Shown one piece after another: positions 8,317 to 17,728 of a stretch of DNA of 64,000 nucleotides (positions are counted from its first letter, which is position 1; the number at the start of each line of letters is the position of its first letter). The translations under genes and the position numbers were made by a program. The stretch comes from an uncultured Prevotella sp. GTDB lineage: Bacteria > Bacteroidota > Bacteroidia > Bacteroidales > Bacteroidaceae. The stretch spans positions 1 through 64,000 of the forward strand of contig CALUEX010000006.1 in assembly GCA_944319815.1 (NCBI GenBank). Reading direction: 5' to 3'. The notes under the pieces were generated by a model. The model was given only the letters and a program-made list of their open reading frames with translations, was not told where the DNA came from and ran no database searches.

Positions 8317-10284
8317 ATGCACAAGCTCCTTTTGTCTCTACTCATGTTGCTGGCGTCACTATCAGCGTCTGCCCAATTCAGGACAGACCGGCTGATAAAC
8401 GTCGGGAGGAGTGCGCTTTATTATGAAGACTACGTCCTGTCAATACAATATTTCAACCAAGTAATCCTTGTCAAGCCTTACCTTTACGAGCCGTGGTTCC
8501 TGCGTGGCGTTGCAAAATATTACCTTGACGACTTCGTTGGGGCTGAAAAAGACTGTACGGAGGCCATCAGGCTCAACCCATACGTGCCAAACACCTATGA
8601 GCTCAGGGCTCTATGCTACATCAAGCAAAACAAGTTTAGCGAAGCCATCGCCGACTATGACAAGACCATAGAGTTCAGCCCTTACAACAAAGGGCTGTGG
8701 TTCAACCGCGTGCTGTGCCGCATAGAGAACAAGGACTACGACAAGGCCAACGCCGAACTCGACTCGATGCTCTCCATGTGGAAGACATACGCCAAGGCCT
8801 ACTCGCTGAAGGCGGAGGTATGTATGCAGCAGAAAGACACCATAGAGGGTGCAAAATATCTTGACAAGAGCCTCGAAATAGACCCGTATGACGGCGACGC
8901 ATGGGCATTCCGCGCCATGGTTAGCCTGTCGCAACAGGAGTGGAAAGACGCCGACGAACAGCTGTCGAAGGCCATCCACCTGAAGCCCACAACGGTGACG
9001 AACTACGTAAACCGAGCCTTGGCGCGTTATAACACCAACAACCTGAACGGCGCGCTTGCCGACTATGACAAGGCCCTTGAGCTTGACCCCAACAATTTCC
9101 TTGCCCACTATAACCGAGGACAGCTGCGCGTGCAGGTGGGCGACGACAACCGCGCCATTGAAGACTTCAACTACATCATCAACCTTGAGCCGGAGAACGT
9201 CATGGCCATATACAACCGCGCAATCCTCCTTGAACGCACGGGCGACATCTACGGCGCAATCAGGGACTACACTAAAATCATCGACAAGTTCCCGAACTTC
9301 TGGGTGGGACTTAACAACCGCGCACGCTGTTACCGCAAGGTGGGGCTGACGGCAAAGGCCGAGCTTGACGAGTTCAAGATTTTCAAGGCACAGATGGAAA
9401 AGTCTTACGGCCGACAGCAACGCTGGAGCAAGCGCAAGCAGCACGAGGTGAGGAAGATGAGCGAAATTGACTTCGACAAGTACAACCAGCTCGTCGTGGC
9501 CGACGAGAACACCGTGGAACACGAATACTCAACGGTTTACCGCGGACACGTGCAGAACAGGAAAATCGACGTGGTGTTCCTGCCGATGTTCCAGCTGTCG
9601 TTCAGCCAGTACGACAACGGCGTGAAGTCGTACCAGGCCTTCGACAAGGACGTCGAGAAATTCAACTTCGAGCAGAAACCGCTGCATAAATTATATATAA
9701 GGTGTGGGGCAAAGACCCTCACCGAGCAGGAAAGCAAGGCCGCGTTTACGCTCATCGACACGCTTACGGCTGCCATCGACGCATCGCGCGACCTGCGCAA
9801 GGACAAGGGCCTAATCCTGCAACGCGCCGTAGCCAACAGCGTGGTGCAGAACTATGCCGACGCCATAAGCGACCTGACGGCCTACATCCAGACCGACAGC
9901 ACGTCGTCAATAGCCTACTGGCAGCGGGCCGTATGCCAGGCCAGGATGAACGACTACGACGCATCACGCGGCGAGGACGTAAGGCTGAAAACGGCCGGCG
10001 CAATAGCCGACCTCGACAAGGCCATCAGCCTGAACACCGGCAACGCCTACCTTTACTTCGACCGTGGCAACATACACGCCGAAAGCAAGGACTACCAGCA
10101 GGCCATCGCCGACTACGACAAGGCCATCAGCCTCGACCCGAAACTCGCCGAGGCATACTATAACCGCGGCATCGCCTACATCAACATCGGCAAGACCGAC
10201 ATAGGCATCAGCGACCTCAGCAAGGCTGGCGAGTTAGGCCTCTACGACGCTTACAGCGCAATAAAGAAGTACAGCAAGAAGTAG
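8317..10284 (+). CDS. Large exported TPR protein
   Basis: Tetratricopeptide-repeat protein of about 655 residues. The frame is open from 8200, inside def, but the ATG at 8317 gives a clear signal peptide (MHKLLLSLLMLLASLSASAQ), so that start is chosen. About seven TPR units follow without a break, with repeated patterns such as AIADYDKTIEFSP, ALADYDKALELDPN and AIEDFNYIINLEPEN. A central region without clear repeats (about residues 355-480) carries an HEVRKMSEIDFDKYNQL segment. At least two further TPR units close the protein, ending AIADYDKAISLDPKLAEAYYN. It is probably a periplasmic or outer-membrane-associated scaffold. Its partner cannot be inferred from neighbours. GC content is higher than in the McrBC genes that follow. 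Confidence 0.85.
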   Translation: MHKLLLSLLMLLASLSASAQFRTDRLINVGRSALYYEDYVLSIQYFNQVILVKPYLYEPWFLRGVAKYYLDDFVGAEKDCTEAIRLNPYVPNTYELRALCYIKQNKFSEAIADYDKTIEFSPYNKGLWFNRVLCRIENKDYDKANAELDSMLSMWKTYAKAYSLKAEVCMQQKDTIEGAKYLDKSLEIDPYDGDAWAFRAMVSLSQQEWKDADEQLSKAIHLKPTTVTNYVNRALARYNTNNLNGALADYDKALELDPNNFLAHYNRGQLRVQVGDDNRAIEDFNYIINLEPENVMAIYNRAILLERTGDIYGAIRDYTKIIDKFPNFWVGLNNRARCYRKVGLTAKAELDEFKIFKAQMEKSYGRQQRWSKRKQHEVRKMSEIDFDKYNQLVVADENTVEHEYSTVYRGHVQNRKIDVVFLPMFQLSFSQYDNGVKSYQAFDKDVEKFNFEQKPLHKLYIRCGAKTLTEQESKAAFTLIDTLTAAIDASRDLRKDKGLILQRAVANSVVQNYADAISDLTAYIQTDSTSSIAYWQRAVCQARMNDYDASRGEDVRLKTAGAIADLDKAISLNTGNAYLYFDRGNIHAESKDYQQAIADYDKAISLDPKLAEAYYNRGIAYINIGKTDIGISDLSKAGELGLYDAYSAIKKYSKK

Positions 10285-10340
10285 CCGCCAGCCCCACCCC
10301 GCCAGCCGACACAAAAGACCAAATACAAATACATTACGAA

Positions 10341-10374
10341 AGGCCGTGTTTCGCGATGCGAAACACGGCCTTTT
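10341..10374 (+). terminator. Terminator of the TPR gene
   Basis: A 14-bp perfect stem (10341-10354 with 10358-10371, three-base loop) is followed by TTTT. It is strong and could work in both directions. Confidence 0.85.
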
Positions 10375-10529
10375 ACGTCCCCGTTCGTGCTCTTTTAAAA
10401 GATGAAAGGACACGTATTGTAATTACGCAGGCATCCAATACATTTGGAGATGAACTATAAAATCAAGGTGTTAACTTGTAAATCAAAATAAAATCCGTTG
10501 TTGTAGGATATTACATAATGGATTTTTTG

Positions 10530-10537
10530 TATTTTTG
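10530..10537 (+). promoter_or_regulatory. Promoter -7 element of mcrB
   Basis: TATTTTTG matches TAnnTTTG, 34 bases before the mcrB start. The surrounding DNA (10380-10570) is AT-rich, with no other feature seen; the -33 box is weak. Confidence 0.55.
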
Positions 10538-10570
10538 TAAACAAATTTGTTGGAATAAAATTTTAAGGAT

Positions 10571-12442
10571 ATGATTAAAAAGTCATTGAAACAATATTGT
10601 GATGAAATAGACCCTTGGGATTCTTGGATGAATAATTACAAAAAATATGTACCTCTATTTATTAAAGAAGCGGCAACTAAGACACATTGGGAAACTTGGG
10701 AAAAGGATGTTTTTAAAGAGTTTTTCGAACAGTCTAACGACCAGTGTGTTTCTTCTTTGAAACAAGGATATTTTACTAAAAAAGAACAACAACAAATTAA
10801 AGAACATTGGGAAGAACTTGCTCCTTTATTGAAAAAGATAGCAGATAGTCAGAATCAACCTCTGTGGGAGGTGTATCAAGAGATAAAAAAATGGATAAGA
10901 CGTTTCACATCTCAAGATAGGAAAGCTGCTACAAATCGTTTGATAGCTTCTTTACAACCTAATCTTTTGTGTACAATTGTCAATGAAGACAAATTGTGGG
11001 AACTATTCAACAAATTGGAAACATACACTACAGTAGAACACATTGATTTCGTTTGGGGAAATTGGTTTAAAAACAGCTATAATATATTTAAGCTTTTTCA
11101 AAAAGAGCTACAGCCTCAAAATGCAATGGATATAGTAACATACCCTTGGCAGATTTTGGAACATTTAAGATACATTCAAAAGGAACAAAATAACATGAGC
11201 AACTATATAGAGGAGAAAAAAGAACTCATTGAAAAGAATTACAATTTAATTCTTACAGGAGCCCCAGGAACAGGCAAAACTTATCTGGCAAAAGAAATAG
11301 CAAAAGCAATGGGGGCAGAGTATGATTTCGTCCAGTTTCATCCGTCATACGATTATACGGATTTTGTGGAAGGCCTACGTCCGACACCGCCTGATAATAA
11401 TGGTAATATTGGTTTTGAAAGGAAAGACGGTGTGTTTAAATCTTTTTGCAAGAAAGCGTTAAATAGTAAGACATTAAATGTTGTTGATAATTTCAATGAA
11501 TGCTGGGACAAATTGATAAACATACTAAATGAGCAAGGTTATTTACAGATACCTTTACTCAGTGGAAAATCCAGTTTCCGTATAGAACTAAATGTCAACG
11601 GGGACGGGCTGACAAATAGAACTTATGAAAACAACGACTATTCAAAAGACACATGGATACATGGTATGTCAAAATTCTTTAGTAAAGAGCAAATGTACAA
11701 TGTATATAGGGGGTTAGCTGGAGTTCCAAGTGGAGGGCATGATAATTACAGGAAAGCCATAATTCAATATATGATTCAAAATGTTGGTTTGTCACAATAT
11801 TCAAAAGGAACCATATCATCTGACAATAATAAGAAATTCGTCTTTATTATTGATGAAATAAACCGAGGCGAAATCTCCAAGATATTCGGGGAACTATTTT
11901 TCAGCATTGACCCTGGCTATCGTGGTGAAAAAGGGCTGGTTAAAACCCAATACCAAAATCTGATAACTGATACAACCGACCCTTTCTATAACGGCTTTTA
12001 TGTTCCAGAAGATGTCTATATCATCGGAACAATGAACGACATTGACCGAAGTGTTGAAAGTATGGATTTCGCCATGCGTCGCCGCTTTGCATGGAAAGAA
12101 GTAAAGGCTAATGAGAACACCGGTATGCTGGATAGCTTTGGACAATTGAAAGATGAGATTGCGGAAAAGATGAATCAGCTGAATAATGCCATTTGGGATG
12201 AAGGAAACAATGAAGGCATCGAAGGGCTTAGCGCGGCTTATCACATAGGAGGTGCATACTTCAAGAAGCTGGAATTGTATTTGAATGATGACAAGAGCAA
12301 TTTGAAAGAAGCTTATCAGAAACTATGGGAAAACCATCTGCGGGGTGTACTTTTTGAATATCTGAGAGGTTCATTCAATGCGGCTGATAATCTGAAAAAG
12401 TTGGAAGAAGTTTATTTCTCTGAAGACAAGACAAATGAATAA
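10571..12442 (+). CDS. mcrB: McrB-like AAA+ restriction NTPase
   Basis: Motor subunit of a type IV (McrBC) restriction system that uses GTP to translocate on modified DNA. Residues 1-200 form a charged, helical region without the usual DUF3578 McrB N-domain, so the modification it recognises is unknown. The AAA_5 core begins with Walker A GAPGTGKT (about residues 233-240) and FVQFHPSYDYTDFVEGLRP. Walker B is FVFIIDEINRGEISKIFGEL (about 420-440). The McrB signature MNDIDRS (about 487-493) replaces the typical MNTADRS, followed by the sensor/arginine-finger segment FAMRRRFAW. Length is 623. It is clearly more AT-rich than thrS or the TPR gene, consistent with horizontal acquisition. It overlaps mcrC by one base (TAATG). 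Confidence 0.9.
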   Translation: MIKKSLKQYCDEIDPWDSWMNNYKKYVPLFIKEAATKTHWETWEKDVFKEFFEQSNDQCVSSLKQGYFTKKEQQQIKEHWEELAPLLKKIADSQNQPLWEVYQEIKKWIRRFTSQDRKAATNRLIASLQPNLLCTIVNEDKLWELFNKLETYTTVEHIDFVWGNWFKNSYNIFKLFQKELQPQNAMDIVTYPWQILEHLRYIQKEQNNMSNYIEEKKELIEKNYNLILTGAPGTGKTYLAKEIAKAMGAEYDFVQFHPSYDYTDFVEGLRPTPPDNNGNIGFERKDGVFKSFCKKALNSKTLNVVDNFNECWDKLINILNEQGYLQIPLLSGKSSFRIELNVNGDGLTNRTYENNDYSKDTWIHGMSKFFSKEQMYNVYRGLAGVPSGGHDNYRKAIIQYMIQNVGLSQYSKGTISSDNNKKFVFIIDEINRGEISKIFGELFFSIDPGYRGEKGLVKTQYQNLITDTTDPFYNGFYVPEDVYIIGTMNDIDRSVESMDFAMRRRFAWKEVKANENTGMLDSFGQLKDEIAEKMNQLNNAIWDEGNNEGIEGLSAAYHIGGAYFKKLELYLNDDKSNLKEAYQKLWENHLRGVLFEYLRGSFNAADNLKKLEEVYFSEDKTNE

Positions 12443-13782
12443 TGAAGTGGAAAGATAATAGCGAACATCATCTTCTGACGGAGAATGTGGAAAAATTATT
12501 GCCTTTTGCCAACACTCCGATTTCTTCCTTAGATGACAAAAGAAAATCTTTACTTGTTTTTCCTTTGTCCTTTCAAGAGAGTGAAGATTGTATAGGCCAA
12601 CAACACCTGTTCGACATTGCGCCCAAAGAGAACGATTATGTTGTAAAAACAGGCAATTTAGCCGGATTCATCAGTCTGAATAAGATGTACGTAACCATCA
12701 GCTCACGGTTCGAAATAGAAAGCGATGAAGACTATTTCCTGCATTATATGTTGAAAAAAGTCTTAGCAGTCAATCTATTCAACCTAAAGCATACGGCTAC
12801 GGACGAACAAGTTTTTGATTTCTTGCTACATCTGTTTCCATATTTCTTGAATAAAGCATTGAGGCAAGGCGTTTACAAGGAATATAAACGGAATGAATAC
12901 AACGACTGCAACGTGAAAGGCACGATTGACATCAACCGGCATATTAAATGCAACATACCTTTCAACGGACGTGTGGCTTACCGCACGAGAGAGTTCAGTT
13001 ACGACAACCATGTGACACAACTGATACGCCACACCGTGGAATATATCCGTACAAAACGGTTGGGGGAAATGGTTTTGCACACAAACGTAGATACGCAAGA
13101 AAATGTCGCCCAGGTAGTTTCGGCCACACCAAAGTATCGGAAACAAGACAGGCAGCAGGTTATTAAAAGTAATTTGAGACCTGTCGTCCATCCCTACTTT
13201 ACACAATATGTACCCTTACAGAAATTATGCTTAAGAATATTAAACCATGAGCGGCTGAAATACGGACGAAACGAGGATGAAATTTATGGCATTTTGTTCG
13301 ATGTATCATGGCTTTGGGAAGAGTATTTAAACACGATGCTCGTTCCTTTAGGATTTAAGCATCCTAATAACAGGCATAATACAGGAGGTATTTGGTTGGG
13401 ATATAGCCTGGAGGAGAATAAAAAAAGCAATGTGTTTTTACGCTATCCTGATTTTTATGACAAAGAAAGAAGAATTATCTTGGATGCTAAATACAAAAGG
13501 CATATTGATTACGTTACAGATGTAAACCAAGTCATTACATATTTATATCGGATGAAAGGGTGCATTGGTATGTTCGTCCACCCGACAAATGATAAAAATG
13601 GATTAAAATCATATAATCTTCGAGGATATGGTGATGATAGCAATGCCCGTCTGATTGAATATCAGTTTCATATTCCAACCGCCGTTTCAAACTATGAAGA
13701 ATTTGAAGGAGAAATAAAGATTTCTGAAACAACTCTAAAAAAACAAATAGAATTTTACCATTCTCTTTTTAGGAGATACTAA
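12442..13782 (+). CDS. mcrC: McrC-like restriction endonuclease subunit
   Basis: Nuclease subunit of the McrBC-type system, 446 residues. The N-terminal half is a beta-rich adaptor with GFISLNKMYVTISSRFE (about residues 74-90), resembling the McrC/LlaJI family region that contacts McrB. The C-terminal PD-(D/E)XK nuclease core shows RYPDFYDKERRIILDAKYKR (about residues 334-353): D337, D348 and K350 are the expected catalytic residues. A later QVITYLYRMKG segment (about 361-371) fits the QxxxY-type helix. It starts on the last base of mcrB, so translation is coupled. Base composition is as low in GC as mcrB, and a short AT-rich gap separates it from thrS. Confidence 0.9.
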   Translation: MKWKDNSEHHLLTENVEKLLPFANTPISSLDDKRKSLLVFPLSFQESEDCIGQQHLFDIAPKENDYVVKTGNLAGFISLNKMYVTISSRFEIESDEDYFLHYMLKKVLAVNLFNLKHTATDEQVFDFLLHLFPYFLNKALRQGVYKEYKRNEYNDCNVKGTIDINRHIKCNIPFNGRVAYRTREFSYDNHVTQLIRHTVEYIRTKRLGEMVLHTNVDTQENVAQVVSATPKYRKQDRQQVIKSNLRPVVHPYFTQYVPLQKLCLRILNHERLKYGRNEDEIYGILFDVSWLWEEYLNTMLVPLGFKHPNNRHNTGGIWLGYSLEENKKSNVFLRYPDFYDKERRIILDAKYKRHIDYVTDVNQVITYLYRMKGCIGMFVHPTNDKNGLKSYNLRGYGDDSNARLIEYQFHIPTAVSNYEEFEGEIKISETTLKKQIEFYHSLFRRY

Positions 13783-14077
13783 TTTTATGACCGTAAGTAT
13801 GCCTAACAACAAGCAAAGCGATGCAGACGAAGACAATAAAACTGTCGTCAGTTCATTATCCGAAAACGATGTAATTTTTCTAACTCTCTTGATTTCAATG
13901 ATGTATATTTCTAATACTGACTTACATGGGAAAAACAGGCCGGCAAACGATTGCAATCGACGACTATTGCCAATATACGCGGCGGCAATGAAGTATTTGA
14001 TAAAAATCACAGCCAATGTTCTCTAATTCAAAAGAAAACAGTAATTTTGCAGCCAAAAGGTTATAAACATAGATGTC
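13783..14077 (+). promoter_or_regulatory. thrS: Gap between mcrC and thrS with thrS promoter element
   Basis: TAATTTTG at 14042-14049 matches TAnnTTTG and lies 29 bases before the thrS start. The rest of the gap is AT-rich and marks the right border of the restriction island. A 79-codon frame at 13787-14026 is not convincing. Confidence 0.5.
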
Positions 14078-16027
14078 ATGATTAAAATTACTTTTCCCGA
14101 CGGTTCTGTGCGCGAGTACGAACAGGGCGTAACGGGGCTTCAGATTGCAGAAAGCATTTCGCCGGCGCTTGCGCGCAACGTGCTGGCTTGTGGCGTCAAC
14201 GGCGAGACGGTGGAGCTTAACCGCCCCATCAACGAGGACGCAAGGATAACACTCTACAAATGGGATGACGACGAGGGCAAGCACACGTTCTGGCACACGT
14301 CGGCCCACTTGCTGGCAGAGGCTCTGAAAGAGCTTTACCCCGGCATACAGTTCGGCTTCGGACCGGCCGTGGAAAACGGTTTCTTCTATGACGTGATGCC
14401 GAAGGAAGGCGACGTAATAAAGGAGAGCGACTTCCCCAAAATAGAGCAGAAGATGAAGGAACTCGCCGCCAAGGACGAGCCCGTAGTCCGCAAGGAAATA
14501 TCAAAGGCCGACGCCCTTAAGGAGTTCAAGGCCGACGGGCAGGAATACAAGTGCGAGCACATAGAGCAAGACCTTGCCGACGGCGAAATCACGACATACA
14601 CGCAGGGCGGCTTCACCGACCTCTGCAAAGGGCCGCACCTCGTAAGCACGGGCGCAATCAAGGCCATCAAGATTACCAGCGTGGCAGGTGCATTCTGGCG
14701 TGGCGACGCCAAGCGCGAGCAGATGACGCGCATCTACGGCATCACGTTCCCGAAGAAGAAGATGCTCGACGAATACCTCGTTATGCTTGAGGAGGCCAAA
14801 AAGCGCGACCACCGCAAGATTGGCAAGGAGATGGAGCTGTTCATGTTCTCGGAGCGCGTTGGCAAGGGTTTGCCCATTTGGCTGCCCGCCGGCACGGAGC
14901 TGCGCCTGCGCTTGCAGGATATGCTGCGCCACATACAGAAACGCTACGGTTATAAAGAGGTCATCACGCCGCACATCGGCAGCAAGAACCTCTACGTTAC
15001 GTCAGGCCACTACGCACACTACGGCAAAGACTCGTTCCAGCCCATACATACGCCCGAGGAGGACGAGGAGTATATGCTGAAGCCCATGAACTGCCCCCAC
15101 CACTGCGAGGTGTTCGCATGGAAGCCGCGTTCTTACCGCGACCTGCCGCTACGCATAGCCGAGTTCGGTACTGTTTACCGCTATGAAAAGAGCGGCGAGC
15201 TGCACGGACTGACGCGTGTGCGCTCATTCACCCAGGACGACGCCCACATCTTCTGCCGTCCCGACCAGGTAAAGGCTGAGTTCCTCAACGTAATGGACAT
15301 TATCCATACAGTGTTCTCAATCTTCAACTTCACCGACTTCGAGGCACAGATTTCGCTGCGCGACCCTAACGACCACGAGAAGTACATCGGCTCCGACGAG
15401 GTTTGGGCTGAGTCTGAGCAGGCCATCATCGACGCTTGCAAGGAGAAGGGACTCAATGCAAAAATCGAATACGGCGAAGCCGCCTTCTATGGGCCGAAAC
15501 TCGACTTCATGGTTAAGGACGCCATTGGCCGCCGCTGGCAGTTAGGCACAATCCAAGTAGACTACAACCTGCCGGAGCGTTTCAAGCTGGAATACACGGC
15601 TGACGACAACACGAAGAAGACACCCGTAATGATTCACCGCGCACCGTTCGGGTCGCTCGAACGCTTTACGGCCGTACTCATCGAGCATACGTCAGGACAC
15701 TTCCCCTTGTGGCTTACGCCAAACCAGGTGGCAATATTGCCTATCAGCGAGAAATACAACGACTATGCAGCTAAGGTTGCAAAATACCTTGACACCGTAG
15801 GCGTGCGCGCCACAATCGACGACCGTAACGAGAAAATCGGCCGTAAAATCCGTGATAACGAGATGAAGCGCATACCTTATATGATAGTCGTAGGCGAGAA
15901 AGAACAGGCCGACGGCTCGGTTGCCGTCCGCAAACAAGGCCAGGGCGACCAGGGCTCAATGAGCATGGAAGACTTCGCAAAGAAAATCAACGACGAAGTG
16001 GCTGAACAGCTGAAAGCGATAAACTAA
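14078..16027 (+). CDS. thrS: Threonine--tRNA ligase
   Basis: Class II aminoacyl-tRNA synthetase, 649 residues, full length. An N-terminal TGS domain (residues 1-60, [17 protein letters not shown]) is followed by the editing domain with [16 protein letters not shown] (about residues 71-86). The catalytic core shows [10 protein letters not shown] (about 336-345) with the zinc cysteine, motif 2 [20 protein letters not shown] (about 365-384), and motif 3 [12 protein letters not shown] (about 516-527). The C-terminal anticodon-binding domain is intact. It heads the classic translation cluster thrS-infC-rpmI-rplT, although a long hairpin and a separate promoter divide thrS from infC. Confidence 0.98.
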   Translation: MIKITFPDGSVREYEQGVTGLQIAESISPALARNVLACGVNGETVELNRPINEDARITLYKWDDDEGKHTFWHTSAHLLAEALKELYPGIQFGFGPAVENGFFYDVMPKEGDVIKESDFPKIEQKMKELAAKDEPVVRKEISKADALKEFKADGQEYKCEHIEQDLADGEITTYTQGGFTDLCKGPHLVSTGAIKAIKITSVAGAFWRGDAKREQMTRIYGITFPKKKMLDEYLVMLEEAKKRDHRKIGKEMELFMFSERVGKGLPIWLPAGTELRLRLQDMLRHIQKRYGYKEVITPHIGSKNLYVTSGHYAHYGKDSFQPIHTPEEDEEYMLKPMNCPHHCEVFAWKPRSYRDLPLRIAEFGTVYRYEKSGELHGLTRVRSFTQDDAHIFCRPDQVKAEFLNVMDIIHTVFSIFNFTDFEAQISLRDPNDHEKYIGSDEVWAESEQAIIDACKEKGLNAKIEYGEAAFYGPKLDFMVKDAIGRRWQLGTIQVDYNLPERFKLEYTADDNTKKTPVMIHRAPFGSLERFTAVLIEHTSGHFPLWLTPNQVAILPISEKYNDYAAKVAKYLDTVGVRATIDDRNEKIGRKIRDNEMKRIPYMIVVGEKEQADGSVAVRKQGQGDQGSMSMEDFAKKINDEVAEQLKAIN

Positions 16028-16036
16028 TTAATAATC

Positions 16037-16117
16037 AAGAGTTAAGAATTAAGAAAATATGCTGTCCTTTTATTTAAGATAAATCAGAAAGGCATATTTT
16101 CTTAATTCTTAACTCTT
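16037..16117. repeat. Long perfect inverted repeat after thrS
   Basis: Arms at 16037-16062 and 16092-16117 are 26 bases long and perfectly complementary (AAGAGTTAAGAATTAAGAAA... and its complement), with a 29-base loop. A partial further copy of the arm word, TTAATTCTTAATTTT, follows. It probably terminates thrS, and the same word forms the hairpin after pheS. Confidence 0.75.
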
Positions 16118-16143
16118 AATTCTTAATTTTCCCAAGAATAAAT

Positions 16144-16174
16144 TTTGTTAATTGCCTGATTTATGGTAACTTTG
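16144..16174 (+). promoter_or_regulatory. Promoter of infC-rpmI-rplT
   Basis: TTTG (16144-16147), a 19-bp spacer and TAACTTTG (16167-16174) match the Bacteroidetes promoter. Predicted start near 16181 leaves a leader of about 28 bases. Confidence 0.75.
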
Positions 16175-16208
16175 CATCCGATTTTCTAAACATTCGTAAA
16201 AACAGTTG

Positions 16209-16919
16209 ATGAAGCACGAAAAAACCAATCATTACCGCGTGAATGAGCAAATTCGCGTAAAGGAAGTCCGCATCGTTAGCGATAACGGCTCTACAGTAAT
16301 ACCAACGCGCCAAGCGTTGGAAATGGCAAGGAACGAAGGCGTAGACCTCGTCGAGATTTCGCCTAACGCCCAACCACCGGTTTGCCGCCTCATCGACTAC
16401 AGCAAATTCCTGTACCAGCAGAAGAAGCGCGCAAAAGAGCTGAAAGCCAAACAGGTGAAGCAAGAAGTAAAGGAAATCAGGTTCGGACCGCAGACCGACG
16501 AGCACGACTACAACTTCAAATTGAAGCACGCCAAGGAGTTCCTTGAAGAAGGCAATAAAGTGCGTGCATTCGTGTTTTTCCGTGGCCGCTCAATCCTTTT
16601 CAAGGAACAAGGCGAGGTATTATTGCTGCGCTTTGCCAACGACCTTGAGGAATATGGCAAAGTTGAACAAATGCCGGCTCTCGAAGGCAAGAGGATGTTC
16701 ATCTACATCGCCCCCAAGAAGTCTGGCGTGGTAAAGAAAAGCCAGCAGAAACTTGACCGCGAGCGCCGTGAAGCTGAAGCAAAGGCTCAACAAAAGCTGC
16801 AACAGAGCAATGCCGAGACAAGTGACGACAACGGAATACCGACAAGTGGCGGTCTTTTCGCAAATGCCAAGAATGGTGCAGATGCCCTGAAGAAGCTCAA
16901 CGAAAGCAATGAACAATAG
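16209..16919 (+). CDS. infC: Translation initiation factor IF-3
   Basis: IF-3 binds the 30S subunit and checks start codon selection. The frame is open with TTG at 16206, but ATG at 16209 is a simpler start ([20 protein letters not shown]). The N-domain holds [19 protein letters not shown] and [20 protein letters not shown]. The C-domain has [36 protein letters not shown] and [11 protein letters not shown]. Beyond residue 178 a tail of nearly 60 residues (lysine/glutamate/alanine-rich, then [20 protein letters not shown]) extends past the usual end. It is followed by rpmI and rplT, the standard autoregulated cluster. A weak hairpin (16938-16970) in the infC-rpmI gap could be an r-protein leader, but that is uncertain. 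Confidence 0.97.
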   Translation: MKHEKTNHYRVNEQIRVKEVRIVSDNGSTVIPTRQALEMARNEGVDLVEISPNAQPPVCRLIDYSKFLYQQKKRAKELKAKQVKQEVKEIRFGPQTDEHDYNFKLKHAKEFLEEGNKVRAFVFFRGRSILFKEQGEVLLLRFANDLEEYGKVEQMPALEGKRMFIYIAPKKSGVVKKSQQKLDRERREAEAKAQQKLQQSNAETSDDNGIPTSGGLFANAKNGADALKKLNESNEQ

Positions 16920-17002
16920 ATAAAGCAAAAATAAAATGTGCGTAACGTCCTGGTATATACGTTGCCACAGTTAATAAACAACAATAATTAAATTCAAAAA
17001 AA

Positions 17003-17200
17003 ATGCCAAAACAGAAGACAAACTCCGGTGCAAAGAAAAGGTTTAGCTTCACCGGTACAGGTAAGATTAAGAGACATCACGCTTACCACAGTCACATCTT
17101 GACAAAGAAGACCAAGAAGCAAAAGCGTAACTTATTGGGCTCTACATTGGTAGACCGTGACAACTTGAAGCAGGTGAGAGACTTGCTCCGTCTCCGTTAA
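17003..17200 (+). CDS. rpmI: Large ribosomal subunit protein bL35
   Basis: Ribosomal protein of 65 residues, highly basic. It begins [20 protein letters not shown] and contains the family segment [24 protein letters not shown] (quoted in part: [18 protein letters not shown]), ending VRDLLRLR. It lies between infC and rplT as in most bacteria. The 83-base upstream gap contains a small imperfect hairpin. Confidence 0.97.
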   Translation: MPKQKTNSGAKKRFSFTGTGKIKRHHAYHSHILTKKTKKQKRNLLGSTLVDRDNLKQVRDLLRLR

Positions 17201-17233
17201 TCTATTGTCTAACAAAAATCAAAGGAAAAAACT

Positions 17234-17578
17234 ATGCCAAGATCAGTTAATCACGTTGCTTCAAGAGCAAAAAGGAAAAGAATCCTGAAACTTACCCGTG
17301 GATACTACGGAGCAAGGAAGAATGTCTGGACGGTGGCCAAGAATACATGGGAGAAAGGTCTTACCTACGCTTACCGTGACCGCCGCAACAAGAAACGCAC
17401 ATTCCGCTCACTGTGGATACAGCGCATCAACGCTGCCGCACGTCTTGAGAATATGAGCTACTCAACCTTGATGGGAGCACTGCACAAGGCCGGAATAGAG
17501 ATTAACCGCAAAGTGCTTGCCGACCTCGCAATGAACAATCCAGAGGCATTCAAGGCTATCGTAGAGAAAGTTAAGTAA
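17234..17578 (+). CDS. rplT: Large ribosomal subunit protein bL20
   Basis: Ribosomal protein of 114 residues that binds 23S rRNA and is needed early in 50S assembly. It starts [18 protein letters not shown] and contains [20 protein letters not shown] and [20 protein letters not shown] (20 residues each at most), which are diagnostic. In other bacteria L20 represses its own operon by binding the leader. A strong terminator follows the gene. Confidence 0.98.
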   Translation: MPRSVNHVASRAKRKRILKLTRGYYGARKNVWTVAKNTWEKGLTYAYRDRRNKKRTFRSLWIQRINAAARLENMSYSTLMGALHKAGIEINRKVLADLAMNNPEAFKAIVEKVK

Positions 17579-17594
17579 ATAAACACAAAGAATA

Positions 17595-17635
17595 AAAAGC
17601 CGTAATCCCGAAAATATGGAGATTGCGGCTTTTAT
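17595..17635 (+). terminator. Terminator of the infC-rpmI-rplT operon
   Basis: AAAAGCCGTAATC (17595-17607) pairs with GATTGCGGCTTTT (17621-17633) with one mismatched position, followed by more T residues. Confidence 0.85.
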
Positions 17636-17684
17636 TTTAGCTGAAAACTAAGTGACAAGTTTACTGTATTCGGCAAATAATGCA

Positions 17685-17692
17685 TACCTTTG
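17685..17692 (+). promoter_or_regulatory. Promoter -7 element of the pantothenate kinase gene
   Basis: TACCTTTG matches TAnnTTTG, with a weak TTTA about 21 bp upstream. It lies 36 bases before the start codon. Confidence 0.55.
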
Positions 17693-17728
17693 CAGAAATA
17701 TCATCAAAACCTAATCATTTAACACACA

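Noticed and set aside
13787..14026. 79-codon frame right after mcrC
   Set aside because: It has no recognisable family and sits in AT-rich DNA where another frame is also open on the other strand. Support is too thin.
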